From Lachnospiraceae bacterium (GTDB taxonomy: Bacteria > Bacillota > Clostridia > Lachnospirales > Lachnospiraceae), in NCBI GenBank assembly GCA_017889125.1, contig JAGHER010000010.1, positions 1 to 49,252 on the forward strand: a stretch of 49,252 bases of DNA, read 5' to 3'. Shown here one piece after another: positions 17,879 to 25,298 of the stretch; position 1 is the first letter of the stretch, and every line of letters begins with the position of its first letter. Below the pieces are notes generated by a model that saw nothing but the letters and a program-made list of their open reading frames with translations, made no database searches and was not told the DNA's origin. Position numbers and translations under genes: made by a program.

Positions 17879-17892
17879 TTTATATATATAAA
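17879..17892. promoter_or_regulatory. Candidate IclR autoregulatory operator
   Basis: TTTATATATATAAA, a perfect 14-bp palindrome in the leader of the IclR gene, 23 nt after the -10 box. It resembles the site at 16992-17005 in the target operon. The AT-alternating core could arise by chance; the matching position is the stronger argument. Confidence 0.5.
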
Positions 17893-17915
17893 CCCAGTTC
17901 TTGTTTGGTATTTTT

Positions 17916-17944
17916 ATTTTATTGGATTCTCGTCGCTCTGTCAA
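17916..17944 (-). promoter_or_regulatory. Sigma-A promoter of the IclR gene
   Basis: On the minus strand TTGACA (17939-17944), 17 nt, TAAAAT (17916-17921), followed by the palindrome and a GGGGG ribosome site before the ATG at 17858. Confidence 0.82.
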
Positions 17945-18026
17945 CCTATTTTCTGACAAAACACAAGGAAACAAGATTAAATTCATTGCTTCCTTAGAGC
18001 CTCCGACAGATGCGCACAGCAAACAG

Positions 18027-18054
18027 AAAAAAGCAGGCACATTTCGCACCTGCT
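18027..18054 (-). terminator. Intrinsic terminator after the HD-Pnk gene
   Basis: On the minus strand AGCAGG, an 11-nt loop with weak inner pairs, CCTGCT and a run of Ts. It lies 81 nt after the HD-Pnk stop and marks the end of the RNA-repair cluster. The sequence from 18055 to 18134 holds nothing else I can identify. Confidence 0.75.
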
Positions 18055-18134
18055 TACAATTTTCTATCATATTTTGTTTCCCTGTATTTTCCATTTTTCC
18101 GTATAACCCAAAACATACAAGAGACACTTGCGGC

Positions 18135-19304
18135 TTACACACACCGCCACTCCACCTCCTGGGCCTCAAACCGCTCCGGCGGCTCCATCTGGCCCAGCAT
18201 TTTTTCAATCTTCTCCTGGGGCACCTGCTGGGGGCGGTTTGTATTGCGGTGCAGCCCTTCCTCCCAGCTGGTCTCCAGAAATACGATGCGGACTCTGGCT
18301 CCGTAATTCTCCACCAGGTCAATCCGCTTCTTCCGCAGCATTTTGGTCAGGCTGGTGGCATTCCAGACGAAGGGCTGCTTCTTTCTCAGATAAGCTTTGG
18401 CCTGTTCATTGGCCGCGGCAATCACCGGCCCCTGATCGTCCTTGTGGGTGATGCCCAGCCGAAGGCGGAGATCATCCAGGGAAATTACGGGAAGCCCGGC
18501 ACAATGGGCCTTGATCCAGGTGTCCTTTCCCGTGCCGGGAAGGCCTGCAAGCACAATCACCTCTCCCCAGGTATCATCGTAAAGCTCCGCGTCCGGCCAG
18601 TTCAGACGCCCAGCCAGATAAGCCCGTTCGGCATAGGAAGATGCAAATTTCCTCGGTTCATGGAGACAGTGGGTTTCCTCCGCCAACAGACGGCTGAATT
18701 CCGCCTGCTTCGCCAGCGTCACCCGGTCTGCGGCAATCCGCCCCAGCATGTCCGCCTCAGCAAGAATGCTGAGCATATAATACTGAAAATCCTCTGCCAG
18801 CGCCCCATTTGCCGCAATCTGAACCAGCCGCAGCTCATCCTCCTCCTCCCAGATATGGGCAGGAGACGTATGATAGCGGATCAGGCAGCAGACCGTCTCC
18901 CGGAAATTCTGCGCTTCCTTCGTTCCGGCCAGACCCATCTCCTTCCAGAGAAAGGCTCGGGCCATCCGGCTTCCTGTGGAGCCATGGTGAGGGGCTGCCA
19001 GCCGTCCCATCTCCTCTCTGGTACACACGATTTTCCCCACATCGTGCAGCAGTGCCGCCAGAAACAGCTCCTGGCGCTGCCGGAGGGGGAGACTGCGGAA
19101 CTCCTTCATTTCCGCCATTGTGCCGCACACCATTTTCGTATGTGTCCACACATCCCCTTCCCCGTGCCATCCCTTATCCTGGGGAGTGTTTTTCATTCCT
19201 TCAATTAAGGCAGTCAGGGCCTCATTTCCTTCTATGGCCTCCCAATCTGCCGTCCAATCCGGGGACTTTGGAAATGCCTGGAGAAGAGTATCCAGATTCT
19301 GCAT
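18135..19304 (-). CDS. HD-Pnk: HD-domain phosphoesterase fused to polynucleotide 5'-kinase
   Basis: 389 aa. I chose ATG 19304, nine nt after AAGGAG. The N-terminal HD domain has H55, ALLHDVGK with H87-D88, and further His at 106-107 and 145. The C-terminal P-loop kinase has GLPGTGKD (254-261), SLDDLR (275-280), WNATSL and the lid RNTNRP. This order matches the HD-Pnk end-healing enzymes characterised in Runella slithyformis. There the HD part removes 2',3'-cyclic or 2'/3' phosphates and the kinase phosphorylates 5'-OH ends. The RNA ligase gene lies 43 nt upstream, so the pair would heal and then seal broken RNA. Last gene before the terminator. Confidence 0.85.
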   Translation of the reverse strand: MQNLDTLLQAFPKSPDWTADWEAIEGNEALTALIEGMKNTPQDKGWHGEGDVWTHTKMVCGTMAEMKEFRSLPLRQRQELFLAALLHDVGKIVCTREEMGRLAAPHHGSTGSRMARAFLWKEMGLAGTKEAQNFRETVCCLIRYHTSPAHIWEEEDELRLVQIAANGALAEDFQYYMLSILAEADMLGRIAADRVTLAKQAEFSRLLAEETHCLHEPRKFASSYAERAYLAGRLNWPDAELYDDTWGEVIVLAGLPGTGKDTWIKAHCAGLPVISLDDLRLRLGITHKDDQGPVIAAANEQAKAYLRKKQPFVWNATSLTKMLRKKRIDLVENYGARVRIVFLETSWEEGLHRNTNRPQQVPQEKIEKMLGQMEPPERFEAQEVEWRCV

Positions 19305-19347
19305 ATTGCTCATCTCCTTCCTCAGTAAATTCGCTCTGCTGACAGGT

Positions 19348-20160
19348 TTAAAATTCCCCCTCGCCAGACTCGAAAAGCTTCTCCACCGGCACAGACAAAA
19401 GGTTCGGAATAATGGGCCGATCCAGCCAATGGGTTTCTGCTTCGCCCACACACTGAGCAAAGGATGGCCGCACGTATTTCAGTCGGGACGCCACACATCC
19501 ATCCTCCTCAACCTTCAAATACAGTCCCTCCATCTGAATGGATGAATCGGTTTCCCGGCAGCGGGCCTCGGCATCCAGTCCTAAGCGGCCGCATTGCTCT
19601 GCCAGCCGTTCCATATGACCAGGTCTGATGTACAGGGAATTGCCCAAAAGGGACAGCAGCGGCTCCTTGCTCTGAAAGCTTCCCTCAGCCAACACCGGCA
19701 CCGATGCCACAGGAAGTCCCCCGAGCAACGCCCGCCTGGAAGGAGTGTCCAAAAATCGACCAGTCTCCCGGTCCAGCACATCAAATTCCAAAAAGTAATG
19801 GGGAAGCGCATCGTAAAAGACGGAATGTTTGGCATACATCCATTCGCCGTACATAATATAGCGGCTTCCCAGCACGCGGTAAAAGGCGTCCTGGTGGACT
19901 CCTGCCCACTGCTTCAGCAGATTGTAATGGCGCTCCCGGTAGCCGCCGGTAAGGTAATGGCCGCGGCTTTGCAGCAGCAGTTCTCCGGAATCGGTAAAGG
20001 AAATGGCGGTATTGGCCCCATCGCATTTTTCCTCCACCACCAGATGGCGGCCCTGGATTTCTGAAAATGGGATCTGAGAAAGATCCTCATCCCCCGGCTG
20101 CAGTCTTGACCCCTCAAGATGAGGGGTACGGGGGTATTTGAATATGGTATCAGGTAACAT
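19348..20160 (-). CDS. RNA ligase family protein (nucleotidyltransferase)
   Basis: 270 aa. Motif I is EEKCDGAN with K45 as the lysine that takes AMP. LLQSRG is near motif Ia, YGEWMYAKHS resembles motif III, MEGLYLKVE is motif IV and RLKYVRPSF is motif V. It is short, with no large C-terminal domain, like the Rnl2-type ligases found in bacterial RNA-repair operons. It joins 3'-OH and 5'-PO4 RNA ends using ATP. Directly downstream is HD-Pnk, which makes exactly those ends. It starts at an ATG eight nt after AGGAGG; upstream lies copy B of the intergenic repeat. Confidence 0.9.
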   Translation of the reverse strand: MLPDTIFKYPRTPHLEGSRLQPGDEDLSQIPFSEIQGRHLVVEEKCDGANTAISFTDSGELLLQSRGHYLTGGYRERHYNLLKQWAGVHQDAFYRVLGSRYIMYGEWMYAKHSVFYDALPHYFLEFDVLDRETGRFLDTPSRRALLGGLPVASVPVLAEGSFQSKEPLLSLLGNSLYIRPGHMERLAEQCGRLGLDAEARCRETDSSIQMEGLYLKVEEDGCVASRLKYVRPSFAQCVGEAETHWLDRPIIPNLLSVPVEKLFESGEGEF

Positions 20161-20190
20161 GATAATAACCTCCTATTTTTCCTGTTCATG

Positions 20191-20309
20191 ACTTTGAAAG
20201 TCCCGCCGCCGAGTAGGTGGCATGTATTCAGGGATGCCCCATGCGCCCGCCATACTTTCGCGGATTGGTGGTACACTCGCCCTCCGGGCTCATTCATGCA
20301 GGTTTACTC
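20191..20309. repeat. Intergenic repeat element, copy B
   Basis: Second copy of the element at 5092-5206, in the same orientation, with a 4-bp insertion and about 14 substitutions. The short hairpin CCGCC-GAGTA-GGTGG keeps pairing on the plus strand through a G-U pair. As with copy A it overlaps the 3' end of the gene before it (last codons SKPA and TGA stop of the NADAR fusion) and fills the space to the next gene. Confidence 0.75.
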
Positions 20310-22711
20310 AGCTTTTCCCGGATTTCTCCCCTTACCTTCATCAGGATTTTACCCAGATGGTTTTCGCCTTCTCCCGTCTGGCTGTCCACGCCCCAGTAGG
20401 TGTCATGCCAGGTATTTCCCTCCTGGATGATCCGGTCTTCTGTGGCAAGAAGCTTCATGGCCAGCTCCGGGTTCTGGGTGAATTTTGCACGGACGATCTC
20501 CTCCATAAGATTGCATTTTACCTCCTCCCAATCGGGACGGAGCTGTACCTGGCGCCCTGCCCGCTTAGCCTTGGCGGGACGCATCCCGGTGAAAATTTTC
20601 CGCTCCTCCTGGGTCAGGCATTTCTGTGCCTGGAAGGCGGCCTCATTGTTTCCGTAAAGCAGTCCGTCAAATTCCACCGGCGCCTCATAAAAGTTGCTGA
20701 GGAACTCAAAAGAGCCCCGGAAGCTTGTAATGTTTCGCACAAACCAGCCTTCCTTAAGAAGCATCTCCCATACCTGAGGATGCACCTGCTTGGCCCCTTC
20801 TGGATCGCCCTCCTGAAGAAGCTTCCGCACGCTGGTGGAGCTGATTCCTTCCACACCCTCCGGCTTTTGCAGCAGGGCAAAGGCGTCGGCATGGCTGCAT
20901 AAAAATGGATTGCCGCCGATCATGGCCTCCGGATTCATGCCCTCCCTGGTTACCACAAGGATCCTGAACTGCTCTAAAAATGCTTCTGCCTTATGCCAGC
21001 GGGGGATAACGGAAAGCTTGTCGCCGCCCGCCACAAAGTAAAGAACTGCATCCGGGTATTTCTCCTGGATGGTCTCCATGGTCTCATAGGTCTTGGCCCG
21101 GCTGATCCGGCCGTATTCGCAGGTGTCCACCGTCATCCGCCCGTCATCTTCGCACATGGCCTGGAGCATAGCAAGCCTGGTTTCCTCCGAAAGCACCAGA
21201 TTTTTCTGGCGCTGGCGCTGCATTTTCTTTTCCACATACTCGTGATTGGAAGGAACGAAAATGCCTCGCTCCGCTCCCGATGCCTCCACGGCCTCCGCCA
21301 TCAGCCGGTAATGGGCCAAGGTAGGCGGATTGAAGGAGCCGCCCATGACAACAATTCGCCTTTCGCCGGAGGATGGGGTGACGTAGGGGATGGTAATGCT
21401 GGGTGGTGGAGTGGCACCGGGGATTGCGGTACCTTGCAGTTGGGTCGTACCAGGAATTGCGGCACTGAGCGATTGATTCATACCGAAAATCGAGGCGCCG
21501 GACGATTGGGTCACGCCGGATATTGCGGCACTGGGCGATTGAGTCACACCGGATATTGCGGCGCCAGAGGTTTCAGCGAGAATCGAAGATAATTCCGATT
21601 TGCCCCCAGAAACTGACGCCAGGCTTTCTGACTGACCTGCTGCCCGACCGCCCGCCGCCTGGACCTCCTCCATCGTCGTATGAAGCTTCTCTCCTTCCTC
21701 CAGCCAGCTAAGGCGCTTCAGCCGGGCAAGGAATTCTCCCTGGGTAAGCAGGGCCGCAGCCGGATTCCTTGACCAATGGCGAAGGCGGATCTCCGCCCCG
21801 CGGCAAAAGGTCACATCCACGCGGAAAGCATTGTCCTGCTCATACACGCTCATAAACAGATGGTCAAGAAGCTCCTGATATTCCTGGCTCTCCCGGGGGA
21901 ATGTCCTGCCCTGCCAGTACAGCAGGCCGGTTTCCTTCCAGTCCTCGCTGCTCTGCGCCCATCTGGCATCCGGCGCTTCCATGGCGCAGATTTCAGCCTG
22001 CTCCATCTCATCCTCAAAACGGAAGCTTTGAAGGGCACTCTCGATTGACGCGCAGGGCACGCCGTCCAAAAGGAAATCCCTTCTGGCAAAGGTGCTCATC
22101 CGCCCTTCAATGCCCTCCCGATCTGTGCGGATGCGGAAGCTCAGGGGCTTGGTAAAGCGCCTGGCAATTTCTCCTGCGCTGGCGGTGGATAAGGCGGTAC
22201 AGCCCTGGAATGCGTCCTGATAAACTCTTGTATCCTTGCCTGCAAAGGAAACCTTCCTTAAGGCGGTACAGCCTCTGAAGGCTTCTGCGCCGATCATCTT
22301 TACCTGTGCCGGAATCGTGATTTCCTCCAGCGATGTACAGCCAGCGAAAACCTCCTGATCCACATAAACCAGCCGTTCAGGCAGATGCACCAGTTTAAGG
22401 CTGGAACAATCCTGGAAGCATCCATCCTTCACCCCTGCCGCAGAGTCCGGGAAAATAACCGTTTCCAGGGAAATGCATCCGGCAAAGCATCCCTTTCCCA
22501 CGCTTCTTACGCCATCCTCCAGCTTAACCTCCCGCAGTGACGTACATCCGGCAAAGGCCCGGTCGCCAATCTTTTTCACACTGCCCGGCACTTCCACTTC
22601 ACGCAGATCACCGCGCCCAGCAAATGTATCCGGCAGGATTTCCTCCGTGCCTGGCGGGATTGTCTCCATACCCTCTAACAACTTCGTGTTCTCTATATTC
22701 ATCTGCTCCAT
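20294..22711 (-). CDS. Giant fusion: leucine-rich repeats - unknown domain - NMNAT-like adenylyltransferase - NADAR
   Basis: 805 aa from ATG 22711 (GAGGTG six nt before); a GTG three codons earlier overlaps less well. Residues about 20-178: five to six BspA-type leucine-rich repeats (AFAGCTSLREVKL, EVFAGCTSLEEITIP). About 200-345: an unassigned domain. 384-449: six 11-residue repeats, a linker. About 452-655: a nicotinate/nicotinamide-nucleotide adenylyltransferase domain with GGSFNPPTLAHYRLM and ISSTSVRKLL. The first His of HxGH is replaced (TLAH). About 660-800: NADAR domain with FLSNFYEAPVEFDG, AAFQAQK and WHDTYWGVDS...NHLGKILMKVR. NADAR proteins handle ADP-ribose, including its removal from guanine bases. 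The neighbours suggest a role in RNA or NAD damage. Confidence 0.85.
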   Translation of the reverse strand: MEQMNIENTKLLEGMETIPPGTEEILPDTFAGRGDLREVEVPGSVKKIGDRAFAGCTSLREVKLEDGVRSVGKGCFAGCISLETVIFPDSAAGVKDGCFQDCSSLKLVHLPERLVYVDQEVFAGCTSLEEITIPAQVKMIGAEAFRGCTALRKVSFAGKDTRVYQDAFQGCTALSTASAGEIARRFTKPLSFRIRTDREGIEGRMSTFARRDFLLDGVPCASIESALQSFRFEDEMEQAEICAMEAPDARWAQSSEDWKETGLLYWQGRTFPRESQEYQELLDHLFMSVYEQDNAFRVDVTFCRGAEIRLRHWSRNPAAALLTQGEFLARLKRLSWLEEGEKLHTTMEEVQAAGGRAAGQSESLASVSGGKSELSSILAETSGAAISGVTQSPSAAISGVTQSSGASIFGMNQSLSAAIPGTTQLQGTAIPGATPPPSITIPYVTPSSGERRIVVMGGSFNPPTLAHYRLMAEAVEASGAERGIFVPSNHEYVEKKMQRQRQKNLVLSEETRLAMLQAMCEDDGRMTVDTCEYGRISRAKTYETMETIQEKYPDAVLYFVAGGDKLSVIPRWHKAEAFLEQFRILVVTREGMNPEAMIGGNPFLCSHADAFALLQKPEGVEGISSTSVRKLLQEGDPEGAKQVHPQVWEMLLKEGWFVRNITSFRGSFEFLSNFYEAPVEFDGLLYGNNEAAFQAQKCLTQEERKIFTGMRPAKAKRAGRQVQLRPDWEEVKCNLMEEIVRAKFTQNPELAMKLLATEDRIIQEGNTWHDTYWGVDSQTGEGENHLGKILMKVRGEIREKLSKPA
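21365..21562 (-). repeat. Six in-frame 33-bp tandem repeats inside the NADAR fusion
   Basis: Each 33-bp unit codes for 11 residues of the form AAISGVTQSPS; later units drift to Pro-rich forms (TAIPGATPPPS). The repeat forms the linker between the leucine-rich-repeat half and the NMNAT half, and copy number may vary between strains. Confidence 0.8.
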
Positions 22712-22721
22712 TCCTAACACC

Positions 22722-23429
22722 TCATTTCTTCTCCAGTGAAGCAGCTAAAAACAAATGTCCTGTCACCCCGTCAAAATGCAGCCGCCTGCACCCAGCCTGA
22801 TGAAACAGCTCCGTCAGCCAGTCTTGTGTCAGCAGGTGGATATGCTCCGGATTATTGTCCGGTTTTGACGGTACAGTCACCACCACATACCTTCTGGCCA
22901 TCCGCACAGCGGCCGCCACAGCCTGCTCGACTGCCGGGATATGCTCCAGCACCTCCAGCAGTGTCACCACATCAAAGCTGTCATCGGGAAAAGGCTGGCT
23001 GCAGAGATCCGCCTCCTTTGCTGTAAGCTGGCGAATCCCGCCCCGGTTCAGATCCTGCAGAAATTCTACCCGATTGGGCAGCAGGTCGATGGCCGTTACC
23101 TCTGCCCACGGAAAGGCTTCCAGAAAGGGAAACAAAAATACGCCGCGTCCGCTCCCCACATCCAACAGGCTTTCCGGCTGAACCGACTGCAGGAATCCCA
23201 TGACCTTCCGTACCCGCGGCAGCTCCTCGCGGCCCCGCTTAAAGGGATACCGCTTTAACTCCAACTGCCGGAATAATTCCGGAAGCGCCTCCCGTTCCTC
23301 TGCCGTCAGCTCTTCCGGCTCCTTCTGCTGTAAAAATTCCGGCAGCATATGTACCGCATTCAGCCGCTTAGCCCTGCCCTTTAAATACGCGGCAGAGAGC
23401 GTTTCATAATACCGTTCCTCATTTTCCAT
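22722..23429 (-). CDS. Class I SAM-dependent methyltransferase
   Basis: 235 aa. SAM-binding motif I is LLDVGSGRGVFLFPF at about 90; AIDLLPNR and DSFDVVTLLEVLEHI follow. The C-terminal part reads PDNNPEHIHLLTQDWL. A glutamate and histidines in EVLEH and PEHIH could be compared with the metal site of Hen1, the RNA 3'-terminal 2'-O-methyltransferase that accompanies other bacterial RNA-repair systems. General UbiE-like methyltransferases also carry EVLEH, so this is only a hypothesis. It ends two nt before the GTG of the fusion gene, pointing to tight coupling with it. Confidence 0.82.
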   Translation of the reverse strand: MENEERYYETLSAAYLKGRAKRLNAVHMLPEFLQQKEPEELTAEEREALPELFRQLELKRYPFKRGREELPRVRKVMGFLQSVQPESLLDVGSGRGVFLFPFLEAFPWAEVTAIDLLPNRVEFLQDLNRGGIRQLTAKEADLCSQPFPDDSFDVVTLLEVLEHIPAVEQAVAAAVRMARRYVVVTVPSKPDNNPEHIHLLTQDWLTELFHQAGCRRLHFDGVTGHLFLAASLEKK

Positions 23430-23501
23430 GGATTTTCACCTCGCAATCCCTTTTTCTCTTCCCCGATTTTATGCCCATTCCTCTATCTCATTATTCACCA
23501 T

Positions 23502-24359
23502 TTAAAAATCCTTCATATCCAGGAATTCGGCATATGCAAGATCGGAAAAATCCAAATTCACCACTAGCCCATCCTTCCCCATTCTGCTCCTCGACTGCAC
23601 CAAAGGGGCCGAATCCTCCATAATTTCAAAAGTCTGTTGATTTTCCTCCTCCAAAAACTGGCGCAGCCGCTCCAAATCCTCCTGCCCGTACGCGCCCGGC
23701 CGATAATAAGCCAACGTCACATGAGGCGTCAAGGGATATGGGAGAAAGGCCGCCGCCTGCAGTTCCTGATACATTGCCATCAGCCGCCTGCAGCTGTCCT
23801 CATCCTCCGGGCGAAATCCCAGGACAATGCTGGTATTCACCAAATTAAACACCCAGGTGCCTCGAAGCCGCAGCGGCTCATGAAAATATTTCCGAAAACC
23901 ACTAAGGATTTCCCGGGCCTTCCGGCCGCTTTTTCCCATCTGGTCAATAAATTCCGGACTGCCTGCTCCTCCTTCACTTTGCAAGTCATGAAGGGTGATG
24001 TGGAAGGTGCACTGTGGAAGAGGCTCTGCCAGCATATTGCCGCAGCGAGCATAAAGCCGTGTCTTTGTCCCCTCAATCTGAGCCTGCAGCTTTGCCGGAC
24101 TATGCCTTCCTTTCTGCTGCTTGTATTCTACATCCCCTAACCGAAAGATTACTGTGTTGCCCCGGTAAGGCCTAAACCACCCTGTCTCGTCTACCTTCTG
24201 CCCAAGCCCTGGGCTGGTGCAGAAATCGCCTTGCAGCGGAAGGCTGTTCCGGGAAAATCCTTCTGTCCGCTGGCAAAATTCCGCCAATGTCTCCAAGTGC
24301 TGTATACTCTCCAGATACTGCATCCGCTCCAAACACTCAATTCTTTCTTCTCTCCACAT
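23502..24359 (-). CDS. 2H phosphoesterase family protein (LigT / 2'-5' RNA ligase-like)
   Basis: 285 aa from ATG 24359; 24407 is an alternative, with no ribosome site. Two HxT motifs, FHITLHDL (H120, T122) and PHVTLAYYRPG (H213, T215), lie about 90 residues apart, the mark of 2H phosphoesterases. These act on 2',3'-cyclic phosphates, 2'-5' bonds or ADP-ribose 1'',2''-cyclic phosphate. An extra N-terminal portion of about 100 residues (TGWFRPYRGNTVIFRLGD) is unassigned. Sitting with an RNA ligase, a polynucleotide kinase and a NADAR protein, it could process RNA ends or the cyclic ADP-ribose phosphate left after tRNA splicing. The start overlaps the broken VWA gene. Confidence 0.78.
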   Translation of the reverse strand: MWREERIECLERMQYLESIQHLETLAEFCQRTEGFSRNSLPLQGDFCTSPGLGQKVDETGWFRPYRGNTVIFRLGDVEYKQQKGRHSPAKLQAQIEGTKTRLYARCGNMLAEPLPQCTFHITLHDLQSEGGAGSPEFIDQMGKSGRKAREILSGFRKYFHEPLRLRGTWVFNLVNTSIVLGFRPEDEDSCRRLMAMYQELQAAAFLPYPLTPHVTLAYYRPGAYGQEDLERLRQFLEEENQQTFEIMEDSAPLVQSRSRMGKDGLVVNLDFSDLAYAEFLDMKDF

Positions 24360-24549
24360 CCTCTTCAATCTCCCTCTTCCATTCCCGGCTGCTGTTCTCC
24401 ATTCCATCGGTCATAATCACAAAAATCACTTTATTTGCCCCTGCCTTTCTTGCAAGATACTTTTGGGTATTCTGCATTTTCTGGATTATCCGTTCCACCG
24501 CATCCAAAAGAACCGTGCCTTCTCCTGCGTAATATTCCCTTGCCGTCAT
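24337..24549 (-). pseudogene. Fragment of a VWA-domain protein
   Basis: About 70 codons read MTAREYYAGEGTVLLDAVER and then KVIFVIMTDGMENSSREW. This is the middle of bacterial VWA proteins whose intact forms begin with a MIDAS motif of type DRSGSM and contain G-T-x-L-L-D-A and V-I-T-D-G-M-E-N-A-S-R-E. The metal-binding N-terminus is absent and the C-terminus is replaced by REIEEDVERRKN. No matching reading frame is visible immediately upstream (24560-24620). I see it as a deletion remnant, although GGAG eight nt before the ATG means it could still be translated. Confidence 0.6.
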
Positions 24550-24593
24550 TTCCCCCACTCCAGAAAGCTGGAATCAGTCATGAATGATCTCAC

Positions 24594-25298
24594 TCATCCC
24601 CCCAACCGCGAAAGCATAACATTCTCATCCTCCAACCGAGAAAGCATGACACTCATGCTGGAATTCAGCATCTCGATATTGTTTTTCAAAATACAGAAGG
24701 CATTATTGTATTCCGGATAATACTTCTTGCAGTAGGATGCCATAGGGAGGATAAACTTGCTGGTTTCCCGCAGATATTTTTTCATCCGCTCATTGGAAAA
24801 TGTATACAGGGTGCTGCTGTTGTGCAGCCGGTCTGCCAGCTTAATCAGGGCCGCCTTGGGATTTTCCTCGATCTTTTTAAAATAAACGCTCAACTCATAA
24901 TCATTAAGCCCCGACTCCTTGGTAAGAAGGCGGATAATGTCCAGAATCTCCTGATCCAGCCCGTATTCCAGCACCAGCTCGTTCCCCTCCATGGGAAGCT
25001 TTCCCTGGCAGTCCTCCAGCACATCGTGGAGAAGGGCCGCCGACAGCGTAATATCATCCTGAATCCCGTAGCTGATCAGGGTAGTGCAGACCTTCAGCGG
25101 GTGGGAAATGTAAGGCGTTCCATCCTTCCGGTACTGTCCGTCATGAAGCTTTCTGGCCACCGCCAGGGATAAGACCGTCTGCTTCAATTCCTGGCCAAAG
25201 GCAAAACCTTTGATAAACATGTAGGATTTCATATACTGCGCCGCTTCATTTTCATCGAAAATATCATTCATCAGAATCACCTTATCGTTTCCCTTCAT
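24594..25298 (-). CDS. HD-domain protein of the RelA/SpoT hydrolase type
   Basis: 234 aa from ATG 25298 (AGGAGG eight nt upstream), overlapping the preceding gene by 17 nt. The (p)ppGpp-hydrolase HD motifs are present: ARKLHDGQYRKDGTPYISHP, LSAALLHDVLEDC and IKLADRLHNSSTLY, carrying the four metal ligands. No synthetase, TGS or ACT domains follow, so it is a small stand-alone hydrolase of MESH1-like layout. It may degrade (p)ppGpp or a related nucleotide such as NADPH or a pyrophosphate signal; the position within an RNA/NAD cluster leaves the true substrate open. Confidence 0.85.
   Translation of the reverse strand: MKGNDKVILMNDIFDENEAAQYMKSYMFIKGFAFGQELKQTVLSLAVARKLHDGQYRKDGTPYISHPLKVCTTLISYGIQDDITLSAALLHDVLEDCQGKLPMEGNELVLEYGLDQEILDIIRLLTKESGLNDYELSVYFKKIEENPKAALIKLADRLHNSSTLYTFSNERMKKYLRETSKFILPMASYCKKYYPEYNNAFCILKNNIEMLNSSMSVMLSRLEDENVMLSRLGG

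Noticed and set aside
17879-17892. TTTATATATATAAA as a TATA-type promoter element
   Set aside because: A complete promoter (TTGACA-17-TAAAAT) lies just upstream on the same strand; position fits an operator better.
17861-18322. 153-codon minus-strand frame across the terminator
   Set aside because: Out-of-frame reading of the HD-Pnk 3' end that runs through a terminator and the IclR promoter.
17901-19208. 435-codon open frame on the plus strand
   Set aside because: Antisense to HD-Pnk, no ribosome site, no recognisable domain; composition is typical of a mirror frame.
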